NCBI GenBank assembly: GCA_964436975.1
Contig: CAYTET010000015.1
Location: forward strand, 1-30,720
DNA length: 30,720 nucleotides
Origin: CAYTET01 sp964436975
GTDB taxonomy: Bacteria > Bacillota_I > Bacilli_A > Erysipelotrichales > Erysipelotrichaceae
Direction of reading: 5' to 3'
The translations under genes were made by a program, and so were the position numbers. The notes under the pieces were generated by a model, which saw only the letters and a list, made by a program, of their open reading frames with translations, had not been told where the DNA came from and made no database searches. Shown one piece after another: positions 7,330 to 14,929 of this stretch (position 1 is the stretch's first letter; each line of letters opens with the position of its first letter).

Positions 7330-8280
7330 ATGCAGCAATTCGAAAAACCAAACTTCAAAATCGAAGAGTACGTTGAAGACGAACACTACGGCAAGTTTGT
7401 CATGGAACCTCTGGAAAGAGGCTTCGGCACAACTATCGGCAATGCCATGCGCCGGGTGCTTAAATCATCAATGCCCGGCGGAGCCGTGTATTCGATCAAG
7501 ATCGAAAACGTATTTCATGAGTTTACAGCTATTCCCGGGGTCGTGGAAGATGTCACGGCAATCGTTCTGAATATCAAGAATCTGATTCTGGAAGTCAGCG
7601 ATGATGCGACGTACACCATGCATATTGATGCCGTCGGTCCGAAGACCATTACGGGGGCGGATATAATCTGTCCGACCGGGGTCAAGGTGCTGAATCCGGA
7701 GCAGGTTATTGCCACTCTGTCAAAGAACGGCAAGCTGGAGATGGAATTAAAGGCTCGCAAAGGGCGCGGCTATGTCAGCGCTGATGTTAATAAGTCTTTA
7801 TATCAGAATTCATCTCAGGGCATCGGCACAATCTATACCGATGCGCTGTATTCACCGGTCAGCCGTGTGTCCTTCGAAGTTGAACCGACCCGTGTCGGGC
7901 AGGATACCAATTATGACCGTCTGACCATGGGCATCTGGACTAACGGCTCTGTCAAGCCGCAGGAAGCGCTGGCATTAGCCGCGCAGATACTGATTGCCCA
8001 TCTTGAGATTCTGACCGATCTCAACCCGGCTGTCGGCGATGAAGAAATTATCAAAGCTTCTACCGAAGGCAAAACAGGCAGCGAAGCAAATNNNNNNNNN
8101 NATCTTGATCTGTCGGTCCGTTCCTACAATTGTCTTAAGCGGGCGGGCATTCAGACTGTCAATGAACTGATCCAGCATACTGAAGAAGAAATGATGCACG
8201 TCAGAAACCTGGGCAAGAAATCCCTGAAAGAAGTCAAGGACAAGCTTGCCAACCTGGGTCTGAGTTTCCGCGAGAACTAG
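7330..8280 (+). CDS. rpoA: RNA polymerase alpha subunit (interrupted by assembly Ns)
   Basis: About 316 residues including four undetermined ones. The N-terminal dimerisation domain carries GFGTTIGNAMRRVLKSSMPG. The C-terminal domain, which binds UP elements and activators, reads LDLSVRSYNCLKRAGI ... EEMMHVRNLGKKSLKEVKDK. Ten Ns (8092-8101) fall in the flexible linker between the domains. The frame is preserved and the total length matches the usual 314-315, so the gap size is probably near true. I chose the ATG at 7330, 7 nt after AGGAGG, over the adjacent TTG at 7327. Confidence 0.97.
   Translation: MQQFEKPNFKIEEYVEDEHYGKFVMEPLERGFGTTIGNAMRRVLKSSMPGGAVYSIKIENVFHEFTAIPGVVEDVTAIVLNIKNLILEVSDDATYTMHIDAVGPKTITGADIICPTGVKVLNPEQVIATLSKNGKLEMELKARKGRGYVSADVNKSLYQNSSQGIGTIYTDALYSPVSRVSFEVEPTRVGQDTNYDRLTMGIWTNGSVKPQEALALAAQILIAHLEILTDLNPAVGDEEIIKASTEGKTGSEANXXXXLDLSVRSYNCLKRAGIQTVNELIQHTEEEMMHVRNLGKKSLKEVKDKLANLGLSFREN
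8092..8101. other. Assembly gap (10 N)
   Basis: Ten consecutive undetermined bases inside rpoA, between codons for ...SEAN and LDLSVRS. A round run of ten is typical of scaffold joins. It lies in the variable interdomain linker, so no conserved residue is lost, but the exact linker length and sequence are unknown. Confidence 0.99.
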
Positions 8281-8302
8281 CAAGAAGAAAGGATAGTTAC
8301 AC

Positions 8303-8668
8303 ATGCAGAATCGTAAATTAGGCCGGACGGCCGATCATCGCAAAGCGGTCTTGCGCAATATGGCCACCGATATCATCGTACATGAAAAAATTACGACAAC
8401 CGAAAAGAAGGCTCTGGAATGCCGGACGGTTGTTGATGAGCTGATCACTTTGGCAAAAAAGGGTGATCTGGCTTCCCGGCGGCAGGCGGCCAGCTTTGTC
8501 CGCAATGTTGTAGTCGACCCCAAGACCGGCAAAACAGCCCTGCAGAAGCTGTTTGATGAGCTGGGCCCGCGCTATAAGGACCGCAAGGGCGGTTATACCA
8601 GTGTGGTCAAGACCACTGTCCGCAAGGGCGATGGCGCTCCGGTTGCTTATATTGAATTAGTTAAGTAG
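8303..8668 (+). CDS. rplQ: 50S ribosomal protein L17
   Basis: 121 residues. The diagnostic N-terminus NRKLGRTADHRKAVLRNMAT and the later KLFDELGPRYKDRKGGYTS are present, ending in GAPVAYIELVK. L17 lies near the tunnel exit of the large subunit. It is the last gene of the ribosomal cluster and is followed 24 nt later by an intrinsic terminator. GAAAGGA precedes the ATG. Confidence 0.98.
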   Translation: MQNRKLGRTADHRKAVLRNMATDIIVHEKITTTEKKALECRTVVDELITLAKKGDLASRRQAASFVRNVVVDPKTGKTALQKLFDELGPRYKDRKGGYTSVVKTTVRKGDGAPVAYIELVK

Positions 8669-8691
8669 CCGAAAATAATAAATATCTGATA

Positions 8692-8721
8692 ACGGAATGG
8701 CCCTGGGCTGTTCCGTTTTTT
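8692..8721 (+). terminator. Rho-independent terminator of the ribosomal operon
   Basis: The arms ACGGAATGGCC (8692-8702) and GGCTGTTCCGT (8706-8716) pair over 11 bp, including two G-U pairs, around a CTG loop. A run of Ts to 8721 follows. It lies 24 nt after rplQ and marks the end of the superoperon. Confidence 0.9.
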
Positions 8722-8773
8722 GTTGGCCGGACAGAAACAAGTAAAGAAAATTATAATCAGGGCCCTTACTATC

Positions 8774-8801
8774 TTGACAGCGCTGCAGAAGGGTATATAA
8801 T
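8774..8801 (+). promoter_or_regulatory. Sigma-A-type promoter of the marR-like gene
   Basis: TTGACA at 8774-8779, a 16-nt spacer, and TATAAT at 8796-8801. This is a consensus match at both hexamers, so a strong housekeeping promoter. Transcription would begin near 8808, inside the palindrome at 8806-8817. Confidence 0.8.
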
Positions 8802-8805
8802 AAAA

Positions 8806-8817
8806 TCAGGTACCTGA
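8806..8817. promoter_or_regulatory. Perfect 12-bp palindrome, candidate MarR operator
   Basis: TCAGGTACCTGA reads identically on both strands and covers the predicted transcription start of the downstream MarR-family gene. MarR proteins are dimers that usually repress their own promoter from such a site, so autoregulation is a reasonable inference. No binding data exist here. Confidence 0.5.
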
Positions 8818-8839
8818 CCTAAAGAAAGAAGGAATTAAA

Positions 8840-9502
8840 TTGGAAGAAAAATTTGAAAACAGACCGGAAGAGACCGTTGACCAGAAACTGACATCCGCTG
8901 TCCTGATGATCAGCCGCGTGCTGAAAAGACAGCTTATGAATCACAATCAGCCGGAAAACCGCAACTTTGCCCAGCAGCGGGCCCTGGCGGTATTGGCGAT
9001 GCAGGATGACATCAGTCAGAATCAGCTGGGCTATATTCTGGGCATCCGGCCCCAGTCGGTCGGCGAGATGATCGGCAAGATGGAAAAGAGCGGTCTGATT
9101 GAGCGGATTGACGATGTCAATGACAAGCGGCAGGTCCGCATCAGACTGACGGCAGCCGGCCGCCAGCAAAGTCAGACTGAGCCGTCGCAGCCAGAATCGT
9201 TTGCGATGCTGACGGAACAGGAGAAACAGCAGCTTATGCAATTACTGGAGAAAATACTGGCCAATACTGACGACCAGCTCAAGCAGCCGCGCTGGGACCA
9301 TCATGATCATGATGCCACCCGCGGCCGCCAAATGCCTTATGAGTTCGGTTCCCGCCGGTCCCAGGGTCGCCCCATGCCGTTTGAATTTGACATGCCCCGG
9401 CCGCACGGTCCGCATGATGACGATCATGAAGGCGGCTTTCACCGGCCCCACGGTCAGCATGATTTTGAAGACGCCCCTGAAGACGAGGAAAAAGAAGTTT
9501 AA
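8840..9502 (+). CDS. MarR-family regulator with His/Asp-rich C-terminal tail
   Basis: 220 residues from a TTG start (8840), 7 to 8 nt after AAGAAGG; no better ATG is available. Residues 13-145 match the MarR winged-helix fold: a recognition region QNQLGYILGIRPQSVGEMIG (60-79) and a wing with DDVNDKRQVRIRLTAAG (91-107), which contains the DxR motif of the family. Residues 151-220 are an unusual tail with nine histidines and many aspartates. It also contains two similar copies of GRxMPYEF/GRPMPFEF (162-169 and 176-183). The tail may bind metal ions; this is inferred from composition only. It is monocistronic between its own promoter and terminator. The ligand and targets are unknown. Confidence 0.85.
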   Translation: MEEKFENRPEETVDQKLTSAVLMISRVLKRQLMNHNQPENRNFAQQRALAVLAMQDDISQNQLGYILGIRPQSVGEMIGKMEKSGLIERIDDVNDKRQVRIRLTAAGRQQSQTEPSQPESFAMLTEQEKQQLMQLLEKILANTDDQLKQPRWDHHDHDATRGRQMPYEFGSRRSQGRPMPFEFDMPRPHGPHDDDHEGGFHRPHGQHDFEDAPEDEEKEV

Positions 9503-9509
9503 AGAAAAG

Positions 9510-9531
9510 GCAGCCGCAGGGCTGCTTTTTT
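9510..9531 (+). terminator. Rho-independent terminator after the marR-like gene
   Basis: GCAGCC (9510-9515) pairs with GGCTGC (9520-9525) around a GCAG loop. Six Ts follow directly and an A-rich stretch precedes it. It starts 8 nt after the stop codon. Confidence 0.85.
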
Positions 9532-9702
9532 CAGCCGCCGGAGCATCTTGAAAGCGCTAAGCGGCAAAAAAGAACAACTTTCATAATTTTTCATAAAAAA
9601 AGCACACCGTTTTCATAAAAAGTACATAATTATCGTTTATAACATAATTGGTCAATAAAAAAGACCCATTTCCCCCTTCTTGAATAATTGAATATTTCAT
9701 AG

Positions 9703-9726
9703 AAGAGCTCTCACCCAGGAGCTCTT
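9703..9726 (+). terminator. Hairpin with short T tract in the 9.5-9.8 kb spacer
   Basis: AAGAGCTC (9703-9710) and GAGCTCTT (9719-9726) form an 8-bp perfect stem with an 8-nt loop, followed by only TTAT. The marR-like gene already has its own terminator, so this hairpin either ends a small transcript from the spacer or belongs to the leader of the next gene. The spacer also has three copies of TTTCATAA (9579, 9589, 9611) and a GGTC/GACC hairpin near 9650-9667. Confidence 0.4.
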
Positions 9727-9771
9727 TTATGTTGGTTTAGAATATAATTAAAGAAGAAGAAGGTTAAGGCC

Positions 9772-10206
9772 ATGAAAACATATGTAACCAGACTTACCCG
9801 GGGTACGGATGTCCGGGCCGGGATTGAGCAGTTCCAGAAGCAATGCGGCATCAAAGCCGGCCTGGTGATTGCGGCTGTCGGCTGCGTCAGTGCGGCCAGT
9901 ATCAGGCTGGCCGATGGCGCAACAGTTGCTGACTACCAGCAGCCCTTTGAGATTGTTTCACTGTCCGGAACGCTGTCGGCTGACGGCAGCCATCTGCACA
10001 TCAGCCTGGCCGATGAGCAGGGGCAGGTTATAGGCGGTCATCTTAACTACGGCACTGTCGTCAATACTACTTTGGAGCTGGCTATCATGGATGCCGGATC
10101 GGAGTATATATTCAGCCGCCGCTTTGACCAGGCTACCGGCTATGATGAACTGCAGGTGGCCGCTGTGGGTGTAACGACTGGTCCGGATTCAGAACAGCAG
10201 AATTGA
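9772..10206 (+). CDS. PPC-domain (DUF296 family) protein
   Basis: 144 residues, essentially a single PPC/DUF296 domain of the kind attached to AT-hooks in plants but standing alone in bacteria. Visible features are CGIKAGLVIAAVGCVSAASI, FEIVSLSGTLS, and the conserved HLHISLADEQGQVIGGHL (about residues 78-95), whose histidines are the likely metal-binding set. The bacterial proteins are trimers of unsettled function. AAGAAGG and a second purine stretch precede the ATG. A TATAAT at 9743-9748 lies 23 nt upstream, without a clear -35. The gene stands alone. Confidence 0.8.
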   Translation: MKTYVTRLTRGTDVRAGIEQFQKQCGIKAGLVIAAVGCVSAASIRLADGATVADYQQPFEIVSLSGTLSADGSHLHISLADEQGQVIGGHLNYGTVVNTTLELAIMDAGSEYIFSRRFDQATGYDELQVAAVGVTTGPDSEQQN

Positions 10207-10299
10207 CCGCTTCAGCGCGCTGCAGCATTGCCGAAAGCAGCCTTACCATCAAACAGTACTAATGCCACTATTTTATTATTGAATGAGATAATTAATTAA

Positions 10300-10353
10300 C
10301 TGAAAAATTGCTGTGATATTAGAAAATTCTGATTTCTTTCAATGCTTTTTCAG
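10300..10353. repeat. Inverted repeat upstream of the hipA-like gene
   Basis: CTGAAAAA (10300-10307) is repeated inverted as TTTTTCAG (10346-10353), and adjacent TTG/CAA pairs could lengthen the stem. It lies 36 nt before the hipA-like start. It could be an operator or a leader hairpin. The AT-rich surroundings make a chance match possible. Confidence 0.3.
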
Positions 10354-10388
10354 CAGTGACGAAATTAATTCAATACAGGAGATTATCA

Positions 10389-11527
10389 ATGGAAAAGTAT
10401 AAAGCGGTTGAAGTATACATGGCCGAAAAAAAGGTTGGCACTCTGGCTACTTATCAAAACCGCCTAGTGGCTTTCGAATATGATGAAAACTGGCTTAAAG
10501 ATGGTTTTGCCATAAGTCCGTTCAGTCTGCCTCTCGAAAAGAAAGTATTTTTGCCAAAGCCCGATCCTTTTGACGGCTTATTCGGGGCTTTTTCGGATAG
10601 TCTGCCGGATGGCTGGGGCCGTCTGCTGGTAGATCGAATGTTATTACACGAACATATAAATCCTGATGAAATTGATATGCTGAACCGCCTGGCCATTGTT
10701 GGAAAGACCGGAATGGGGGCTCTGGAATACCGGCCAATTCATAAAGGACCATCAAAAAAGCGCGTCTTGAATATGACCGTATCGATGCAATGTGCCGTCG
10801 TGTTTTGGAATCGGAGTATTCGGAAGATTTGGATACGCTTTTTGCCTTAGGCGGGGCAGCTGGCGGGGCAAGACCCAAAATACTGACGACGATAGACGGT
10901 CAGGACTGGATTATTAAATTCAGAGCCTCTAATGACGATCCTGACTGCGGATTGCTTGAGTACCGTTATTCTTTATGTGCCAGAAAATGTGGACTAAAAA
11001 TGACCCCGACCCGTCTTTTCCCGTCCCGGCAATGCCAGGGTTATTTTGGAACACAGCGTTTTGATTGGTATCGCGGAGAAGATGGTGACATTAAGAAAGT
11101 GCATATGCTGTCGGTGGCAGCTATCTTAGAGACATCTCATCGTATACCAAATCTTGATTACAATGACCTGATGAAACTCACACTTGAATTAACCAGAGAT
11201 TATTCTGAGGTGGAAAAGATGTATCGCCTGATGTGCTTCAATGTATTTGCCCATAACAGGGACGATCATTCTAAAAACTTCTCTTTTATTTACGATGACA
11301 GCCGTCACGGCTGGCAATTGGCACCGGCGTATGACCTTACCTACAGCAATTCGCTATACGGCCAGCATGCAACCTGTGTTAACGGCAATGGCGAAAATCC
11401 TGGCTTGAGTGATATTTTAGCCGTAGCCGACAGCATCGGGCTTGCCAAGACAAAAGCCCGCCGGATTGCCATTCAGATTCAGAATACTATTGAGACAGAT
11501 CTGGCAAATTGGCTTAAATTAAAATGA
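10389..11527 (+). pseudogene. HipA-family Ser/Thr kinase, reading frame broken by -1 shift
   Basis: From the ATG at 10389 (AGGAGA upstream), the first frame gives a HipA N-terminal domain (DGLFGAFSDSLPDGWGRLLV, LNRLAIVGKTGMGALEYRP) and then drifts into nonsense, stopping at 10850 (153 aa). The kinase part continues in the -1 frame: GGAAGGARPKIL, the ATP-lysine region DWIIKFRAS, the catalytic loop N290-R-D-D-H-S-K-N297, and the metal-binding Asp316 in APAYDL. Joined at the AAAAAAG at 10754-10760 the protein is about 379 residues with no loss of homology. HipA kinases phosphorylate translation factors and are usually paired with HipB, but no HTH antitoxin gene is adjacent. It is either a recent pseudogene, a phase-variable gene, a sequencing error, or a gene using programmed frameshifting. 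Confidence 0.8.
10754..10760 (+). other. A AAA AAG slippery heptamer at the hipA frame change
   Basis: The zero frame reads TCA AAA AAG, so the heptamer A AAA AAG is in the register needed for tandem -1 slippage, the same sequence as in E. coli dnaX. The -1 frame is open from 10745 and continues the HipA homology. An AAGGA lies at 10744-10748, only 5 nt upstream, and the only downstream hairpin I see is a weak 5-bp stem at 10783-10800, so classical stimulators are poor. Confidence 0.55.
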
Positions 11528-11533
11528 CAAATG

Positions 11534-11560
11534 AAAAGCCGGCAGATTCTGCCGGCTTTT
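11534..11560 (+). terminator. Rho-independent terminator after the hipA-like gene
   Basis: AAAAGCCGGCAG (11534-11545) pairs perfectly over 12 bp with CTGCCGGCTTTT (11549-11560) around ATT. The A and T ends make it potentially bidirectional. The following 11561-11796 stretch contains nothing else I can support. Confidence 0.9.
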
Positions 11561-11796
11561 GCAGGCTGGCTGCAAATTTATGTCTACGATTGGCAATTAA
11601 GATCCCCAAACCCACCCTGGCGAAACTGTCAGTATCCGGTAGTAATTGTAACAATAAGAGTGCTCGTGTTATAAATGCTGAGCCTGATTTGTTAACGGGG
11701 CTTTAACCCGCGCTGCTCGTGGCGGCCTTCAATGGATGCGGCTATAACTCACCGCGGAGTCTGATACTCGCCCAGCTTCGTTACCAACTTAATTGC

Positions 11797-12249
11797 TTAC
11801 TGCAGTTCGGTTGTCCAGTTAAGCTGCTGGATAACAGTATCCAGCTGGCGCAGCTGCTTGGAATCCTGTTCCAGCTGCTTCTGCATGGTTGCTACATTGA
11901 CCGTACTCAGAATTTTGATTTCCGTATGGGTCGCCCGGCTGGCGGTGGCACTGGCGCTGTCTAAAAAACTGCGCAGGGCCTGCAGCCGGCGGCTCTGGCA
12001 TTCGCGCCGGGCCAGCAGCGCCGTCAGGGTAGTATCACCGTCTTTGCAGGAGGCATTGGTCAGATTGATGCGGACCATCAGTTCCTCCAGCTGCTTGTAC
12101 TCATCATTAAGCTGTTTGATCAGCTTCTGCGGATCTTCCGCCGGTTTTTCGCCTTCCTGAACGGTGGCGTTGTTGTCCAGCCGGTCCGTCAGCATATTGA
12201 TCTGATTCTGCAGATCGGCTCTTAAACTAAGTGCTTCTGCTAATTTCAT
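11797..12249 (-). CDS. DIP1984-family protein (coiled coil)
   Basis: 150 residues on the minus strand, starting MKLAEALSLRADLQNQINML. The block NATVQEGEKPAEDPQKLIKQ, then RINLTNA and a region with RRECQSRRLQALRSFLDSAS, match the DIP1984 family as I remember it. The whole protein is predicted helical with heptad-like spacing, so a coiled coil is likely. It has no signal peptide or membrane segment. The function of the family is not established. GGAGG lies about 10 nt before the ATG. It is divergent from fhs, with the two promoters sharing 12250-12380. Confidence 0.8.
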   Translation of the reverse strand: MKLAEALSLRADLQNQINMLTDRLDNNATVQEGEKPAEDPQKLIKQLNDEYKQLEELMVRINLTNASCKDGDTTLTALLARRECQSRRLQALRSFLDSASATASRATHTEIKILSTVNVATMQKQLEQDSKQLRQLDTVIQQLNWTTELQ

Positions 12250-12278
12250 TTTTTTATTGCCTCCATCGGTCAGTCTTC

Positions 12279-12284
12279 AGTATA
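12279..12284 (-). promoter_or_regulatory. Extended -10 promoter of the DIP1984-family gene
   Basis: On the minus strand the sequence reads TGGTATACT, a TGn extended -10 (hexamer TATACT at 12284-12279), about 30 nt before the start codon. No good -35 is visible, as is usual with extended -10 promoters. Confidence 0.5.
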
Positions 12285-12300
12285 CCATAGCTTTATGCTG

Positions 12301-12329
12301 TTAAGCCGCAATGATAAATATGCTAGAAT
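12301..12329 (+). promoter_or_regulatory. Promoter of the fhs-folD-amidase operon
   Basis: TTAAGC (12301-12306), a 17-nt spacer, and TAGAAT (12324-12329) preceded by TGC, giving an extended -10. The start of fhs is 51 nt downstream with GGGAGG in between. I see no riboswitch in this short leader. Confidence 0.55.
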
Positions 12330-12380
12330 GAAACTAAGATAAGTAGAATAGATGAAACAATACCGGGAGGCCTAAAAAAG

Positions 12381-14051
12381 ATGAAAACAGATGTCCAGAT
12401 TGCCCAGCAGGCGGCTATGGAGCCGATTGGCCAGATTGCCGCTGAACTGGGGTTAAGCGAAGAGCAGATTGAACCCTATGGCCGTTATAAGGCCAAGATA
12501 AGTCTTGATGTATTAAAGCAGAATGCCGCCAAGCCGGACGGCCGGCTGATTCTGGTGACGGCCGTCAATCCCACGCCGGCCGGAGAAGGCAAAACGACAA
12601 CTAATGTCGGTCTTTCCATGGCCCTGAATAAGCTGGGTCATAAGACCATCTGTACGCTGCGGGAGCCGTCTTTAGGCCCGTGCTTTGGCATCAAAGGCGG
12701 AGCGGCCGGCGGCGGGTACAGCCAGGTGGTGCCGATGGATGACATCAATCTGCACTTCACCGGTGATTTCCACGCCATTACCTCAGCCCATAATCTATTG
12801 GCCGCTATGCTGGATAACAGCATCTACCAGGGCAATCCGCTGAACATTGATCCCAAGCAGGTTGTCTGGAAGCGGGTCGAGGATATGAATGACCGCGCGC
12901 TGCGCAATATAATTATCGGCCTGGGCAAAAAGAGTGACGGGATAATCCGGCAGAGCGGCTTTGATATTACCGTCGCTTCGGAGATCATGGCCATTCTGTG
13001 TCTTTCGGACAGCATGCTTGATCTGAAGCAGCGGCTGGCCAAAATAGTTGTCGGTTATGATTATGCCGGTCAGCCCGTTACGGCCGGCCAGCTGAAAGCT
13101 GTCGGCGCCATGGCCCTGCTGTTAAAAGATGCTCTTAAGCCTAATCTGGTGCAGACGCTGGAAAACACCCCGGCCATCATTCACGGCGGCCCGTTTGCCA
13201 ACATCGCCCATGGGTGTAACTCGGTATTAGCCACCCGGACGGCTCTGAAGCTGGCCGAATATGTCGTCACCGAAGCCGGCTTTGGCGCTGATCTGGGCGC
13301 CGAAAAGTTCTTCGATATCAAATGCCGCAGTGCCCAATTGAAGCCGGCGGCCGCTGTAGTGGTAGTGACGGTGCGGGCTTTGAAGTACAACGGCGGGGTT
13401 GATAAAAAGAATCTCAGTGCTGAAAATGTTCAGGCCGTTCAGGCCGGCAGCTGCAATCTGCGCCAGCATCTGGAAAACATTGCCCTTTACCATGTGCCGG
13501 CGATAGTGGCCATTAATATGTTCCCGACCGATACAGCCGCTGAACTGCAGGTTATTAAGGATCTGTGCCGGCAGATGAAGGTGCCGGCGGTGGAATCAAA
13601 TGTCTTTGCCCAGGGCAGCCAGGGCGGAATTGATTTGGCCCGCCAGGTTATTCAGATCTGTGACAGTACCCCGGCCGAATTTGCGCCGCTGTATGAAACA
13701 GACCGGCCGATCAAGGAAAAGATAGAAACAATTGCCCGGCGGATCTACCGGGCCGGTGAGATTGTTTATACGGCCGATGCCGACAAGCAGATCAGCCAGC
13801 TGACCGATCTGGGCTTTGCGGGTCTGCCCATCTGTGTTGCCAAAACCCAGTATTCGTTTTCGGATGACCCCCTCAGGCTGGGCGCCCCGAGCGGATATGA
13901 GCTGACGGTGCGTGAAGCAAAAGTTTCAGCCGGGGCCGGTTTTATAGTTGTTCTGACCGGCAATATCATGACTATGCCCGGTCTGCCCAAAGTACCGGCG
14001 GCGGAAGGAATGGATATTGATGAAAACGGCATTATTGTCGGTCTTTCATAA
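12381..14051 (+). CDS. fhs: Formate-tetrahydrofolate ligase
   Basis: 556 residues, full length for the bacterial enzyme. The ATP-binding loop NPTPAGEGKTTT (63-74) is followed by LREPSLGPCFGIKGGAAGGG, MDDINLHFTGDFHAITSAHN, and the C-terminal PGLPKVPAAEGMDIDENG. The enzyme activates formate with ATP and attaches it to tetrahydrofolate, giving 10-formyl-THF for purines and formyl-methionine, or running the reverse in fermenters. It is cytosolic and usually tetrameric. It is the first gene of an operon with folD 16 nt downstream, so the next one-carbon step is co-expressed. GGGAGG precedes the ATG. Confidence 0.97.
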   Translation: MKTDVQIAQQAAMEPIGQIAAELGLSEEQIEPYGRYKAKISLDVLKQNAAKPDGRLILVTAVNPTPAGEGKTTTNVGLSMALNKLGHKTICTLREPSLGPCFGIKGGAAGGGYSQVVPMDDINLHFTGDFHAITSAHNLLAAMLDNSIYQGNPLNIDPKQVVWKRVEDMNDRALRNIIIGLGKKSDGIIRQSGFDITVASEIMAILCLSDSMLDLKQRLAKIVVGYDYAGQPVTAGQLKAVGAMALLLKDALKPNLVQTLENTPAIIHGGPFANIAHGCNSVLATRTALKLAEYVVTEAGFGADLGAEKFFDIKCRSAQLKPAAAVVVVTVRALKYNGGVDKKNLSAENVQAVQAGSCNLRQHLENIALYHVPAIVAINMFPTDTAAELQVIKDLCRQMKVPAVESNVFAQGSQGGIDLARQVIQICDSTPAEFAPLYETDRPIKEKIETIARRIYRAGEIVYTADADKQISQLTDLGFAGLPICVAKTQYSFSDDPLRLGAPSGYELTVREAKVSAGAGFIVVLTGNIMTMPGLPKVPAAEGMDIDENGIIVGLS

Positions 14052-14067
14052 ACAGGAGCGATAATAA

Positions 14068-14925
14068 ATGGAAACCCAATTACTTTCTGGTCTTCCGGTC
14101 AGCCAGGCTATGCAGGCTGACCAGGCAGCCCTCATTGAAAAACTGACGGCTGCCGGCCATCAGCCTTCTCTGGCCCTGGTCCGGGTCGGCCAGCGGCCGG
14201 ATGATCTGGCCTATCAGCGCGGTCTGACGGCCAAGGCCGCCAGCTGGGGCATCCGGACAGAAGTCTTTGAGTATGACGCTGCCAGTCCAACCGCCCCGCT
14301 AGTAGAAGCCGTGCAGCAGATCAGTGCGGACAGCCGCTATGACGGCATAATGGTCTTTAGGCCGCTGCCTAAAACCATCGATGCCGGTCTGGTCAGCGCG
14401 GCTGTTGATCCGGGCAAGGATGTGGACGGCATGACTTTGACCAATATGGCCCGGCTGGCAGACAATGATGGCGCCGCCATCTGTCCGGCCACTGCCCAGG
14501 CGGTGGTAGAACTATTGAAGTATTACCAGATACCCTTAGCCGGCCGCCGGATAGCGGTGGTGGGGCGCAGTCTGGTCATCGGCCGGCCGGTCAGCTGGCT
14601 TTTGGTAAAGGAAAATGCCACGGTTTCGGTCTGCCACAGTCATACCAGCAATCTGAATGAAATAATCAGCCAGTCCGACATTGTCATAGCGGCTTTGGGC
14701 CGCCCGCATTACTTCAAAGATCCGGCCATCTTTAAGCCGGAAGCGGTCATCGTGGATGTCGGAGTGAACACCGATGACAGCGGAGCAATGTGCGGGGATG
14801 TTGATACCGCCGCCTTTATGGGCCGCGTCAAGGCCATCAACCCTCTGCTGAAAGGGCTGGGGGCTGTTACTACAGCCGTCCTGCTGCGTCAGACGGTCCG
14901 CTGCGCCGTCAGCCATGACCGGTGA
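14068..14925 (+). CDS. folD: FolD-like methylene-THF dehydrogenase/cyclohydrolase, divergent
   Basis: 285 residues with the FolD two-domain layout: VGQRPDDLAYQRGLTAKA (40-57), the RPLPKTID and DPGKDVDG blocks, CPATAQAVVELL, and a Rossmann segment GRRIAVVGRSLVIGRPVSWL. FolD interconverts methylene-, methenyl- and 10-formyl-THF. Several normally invariant residues differ. The position of catalytic Lys54 (E. coli) is Leu53. The Gln in VQLPLP is Phe (VFRPLP). The C-terminal PGGVGPMT is replaced by PLLKGLGAVT (about 259-268). The DVDG Asp pair is kept. I recall a Gram-positive clade with related changes, so activity is likely but its mechanism or cofactor may differ. GGAGCG precedes the ATG. Confidence 0.85.
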   Translation: METQLLSGLPVSQAMQADQAALIEKLTAAGHQPSLALVRVGQRPDDLAYQRGLTAKAASWGIRTEVFEYDAASPTAPLVEAVQQISADSRYDGIMVFRPLPKTIDAGLVSAAVDPGKDVDGMTLTNMARLADNDGAAICPATAQAVVELLKYYQIPLAGRRIAVVGRSLVIGRPVSWLLVKENATVSVCHSHTSNLNEIISQSDIVIAALGRPHYFKDPAIFKPEAVIVDVGVNTDDSGAMCGDVDTAAFMGRVKAINPLLKGLGAVTTAVLLRQTVRCAVSHDR

Positions 14926-14929
14926 AACA

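Noticed and set aside
11524..11706. 60-codon plus frame after the hipA-like gene
   Set aside because: It runs through a strong terminator hairpin, has no ribosome-binding site of its own, and no recognisable content.
11719..11964. 81-codon plus frame
   Set aside because: Overlaps the DIP1984-family gene on the other strand and has no start signal.
12330..12380. Tetrahydrofolate riboswitch before fhs
   Set aside because: The leader from the predicted start is only about 45 nt, too short for the known THF aptamers.
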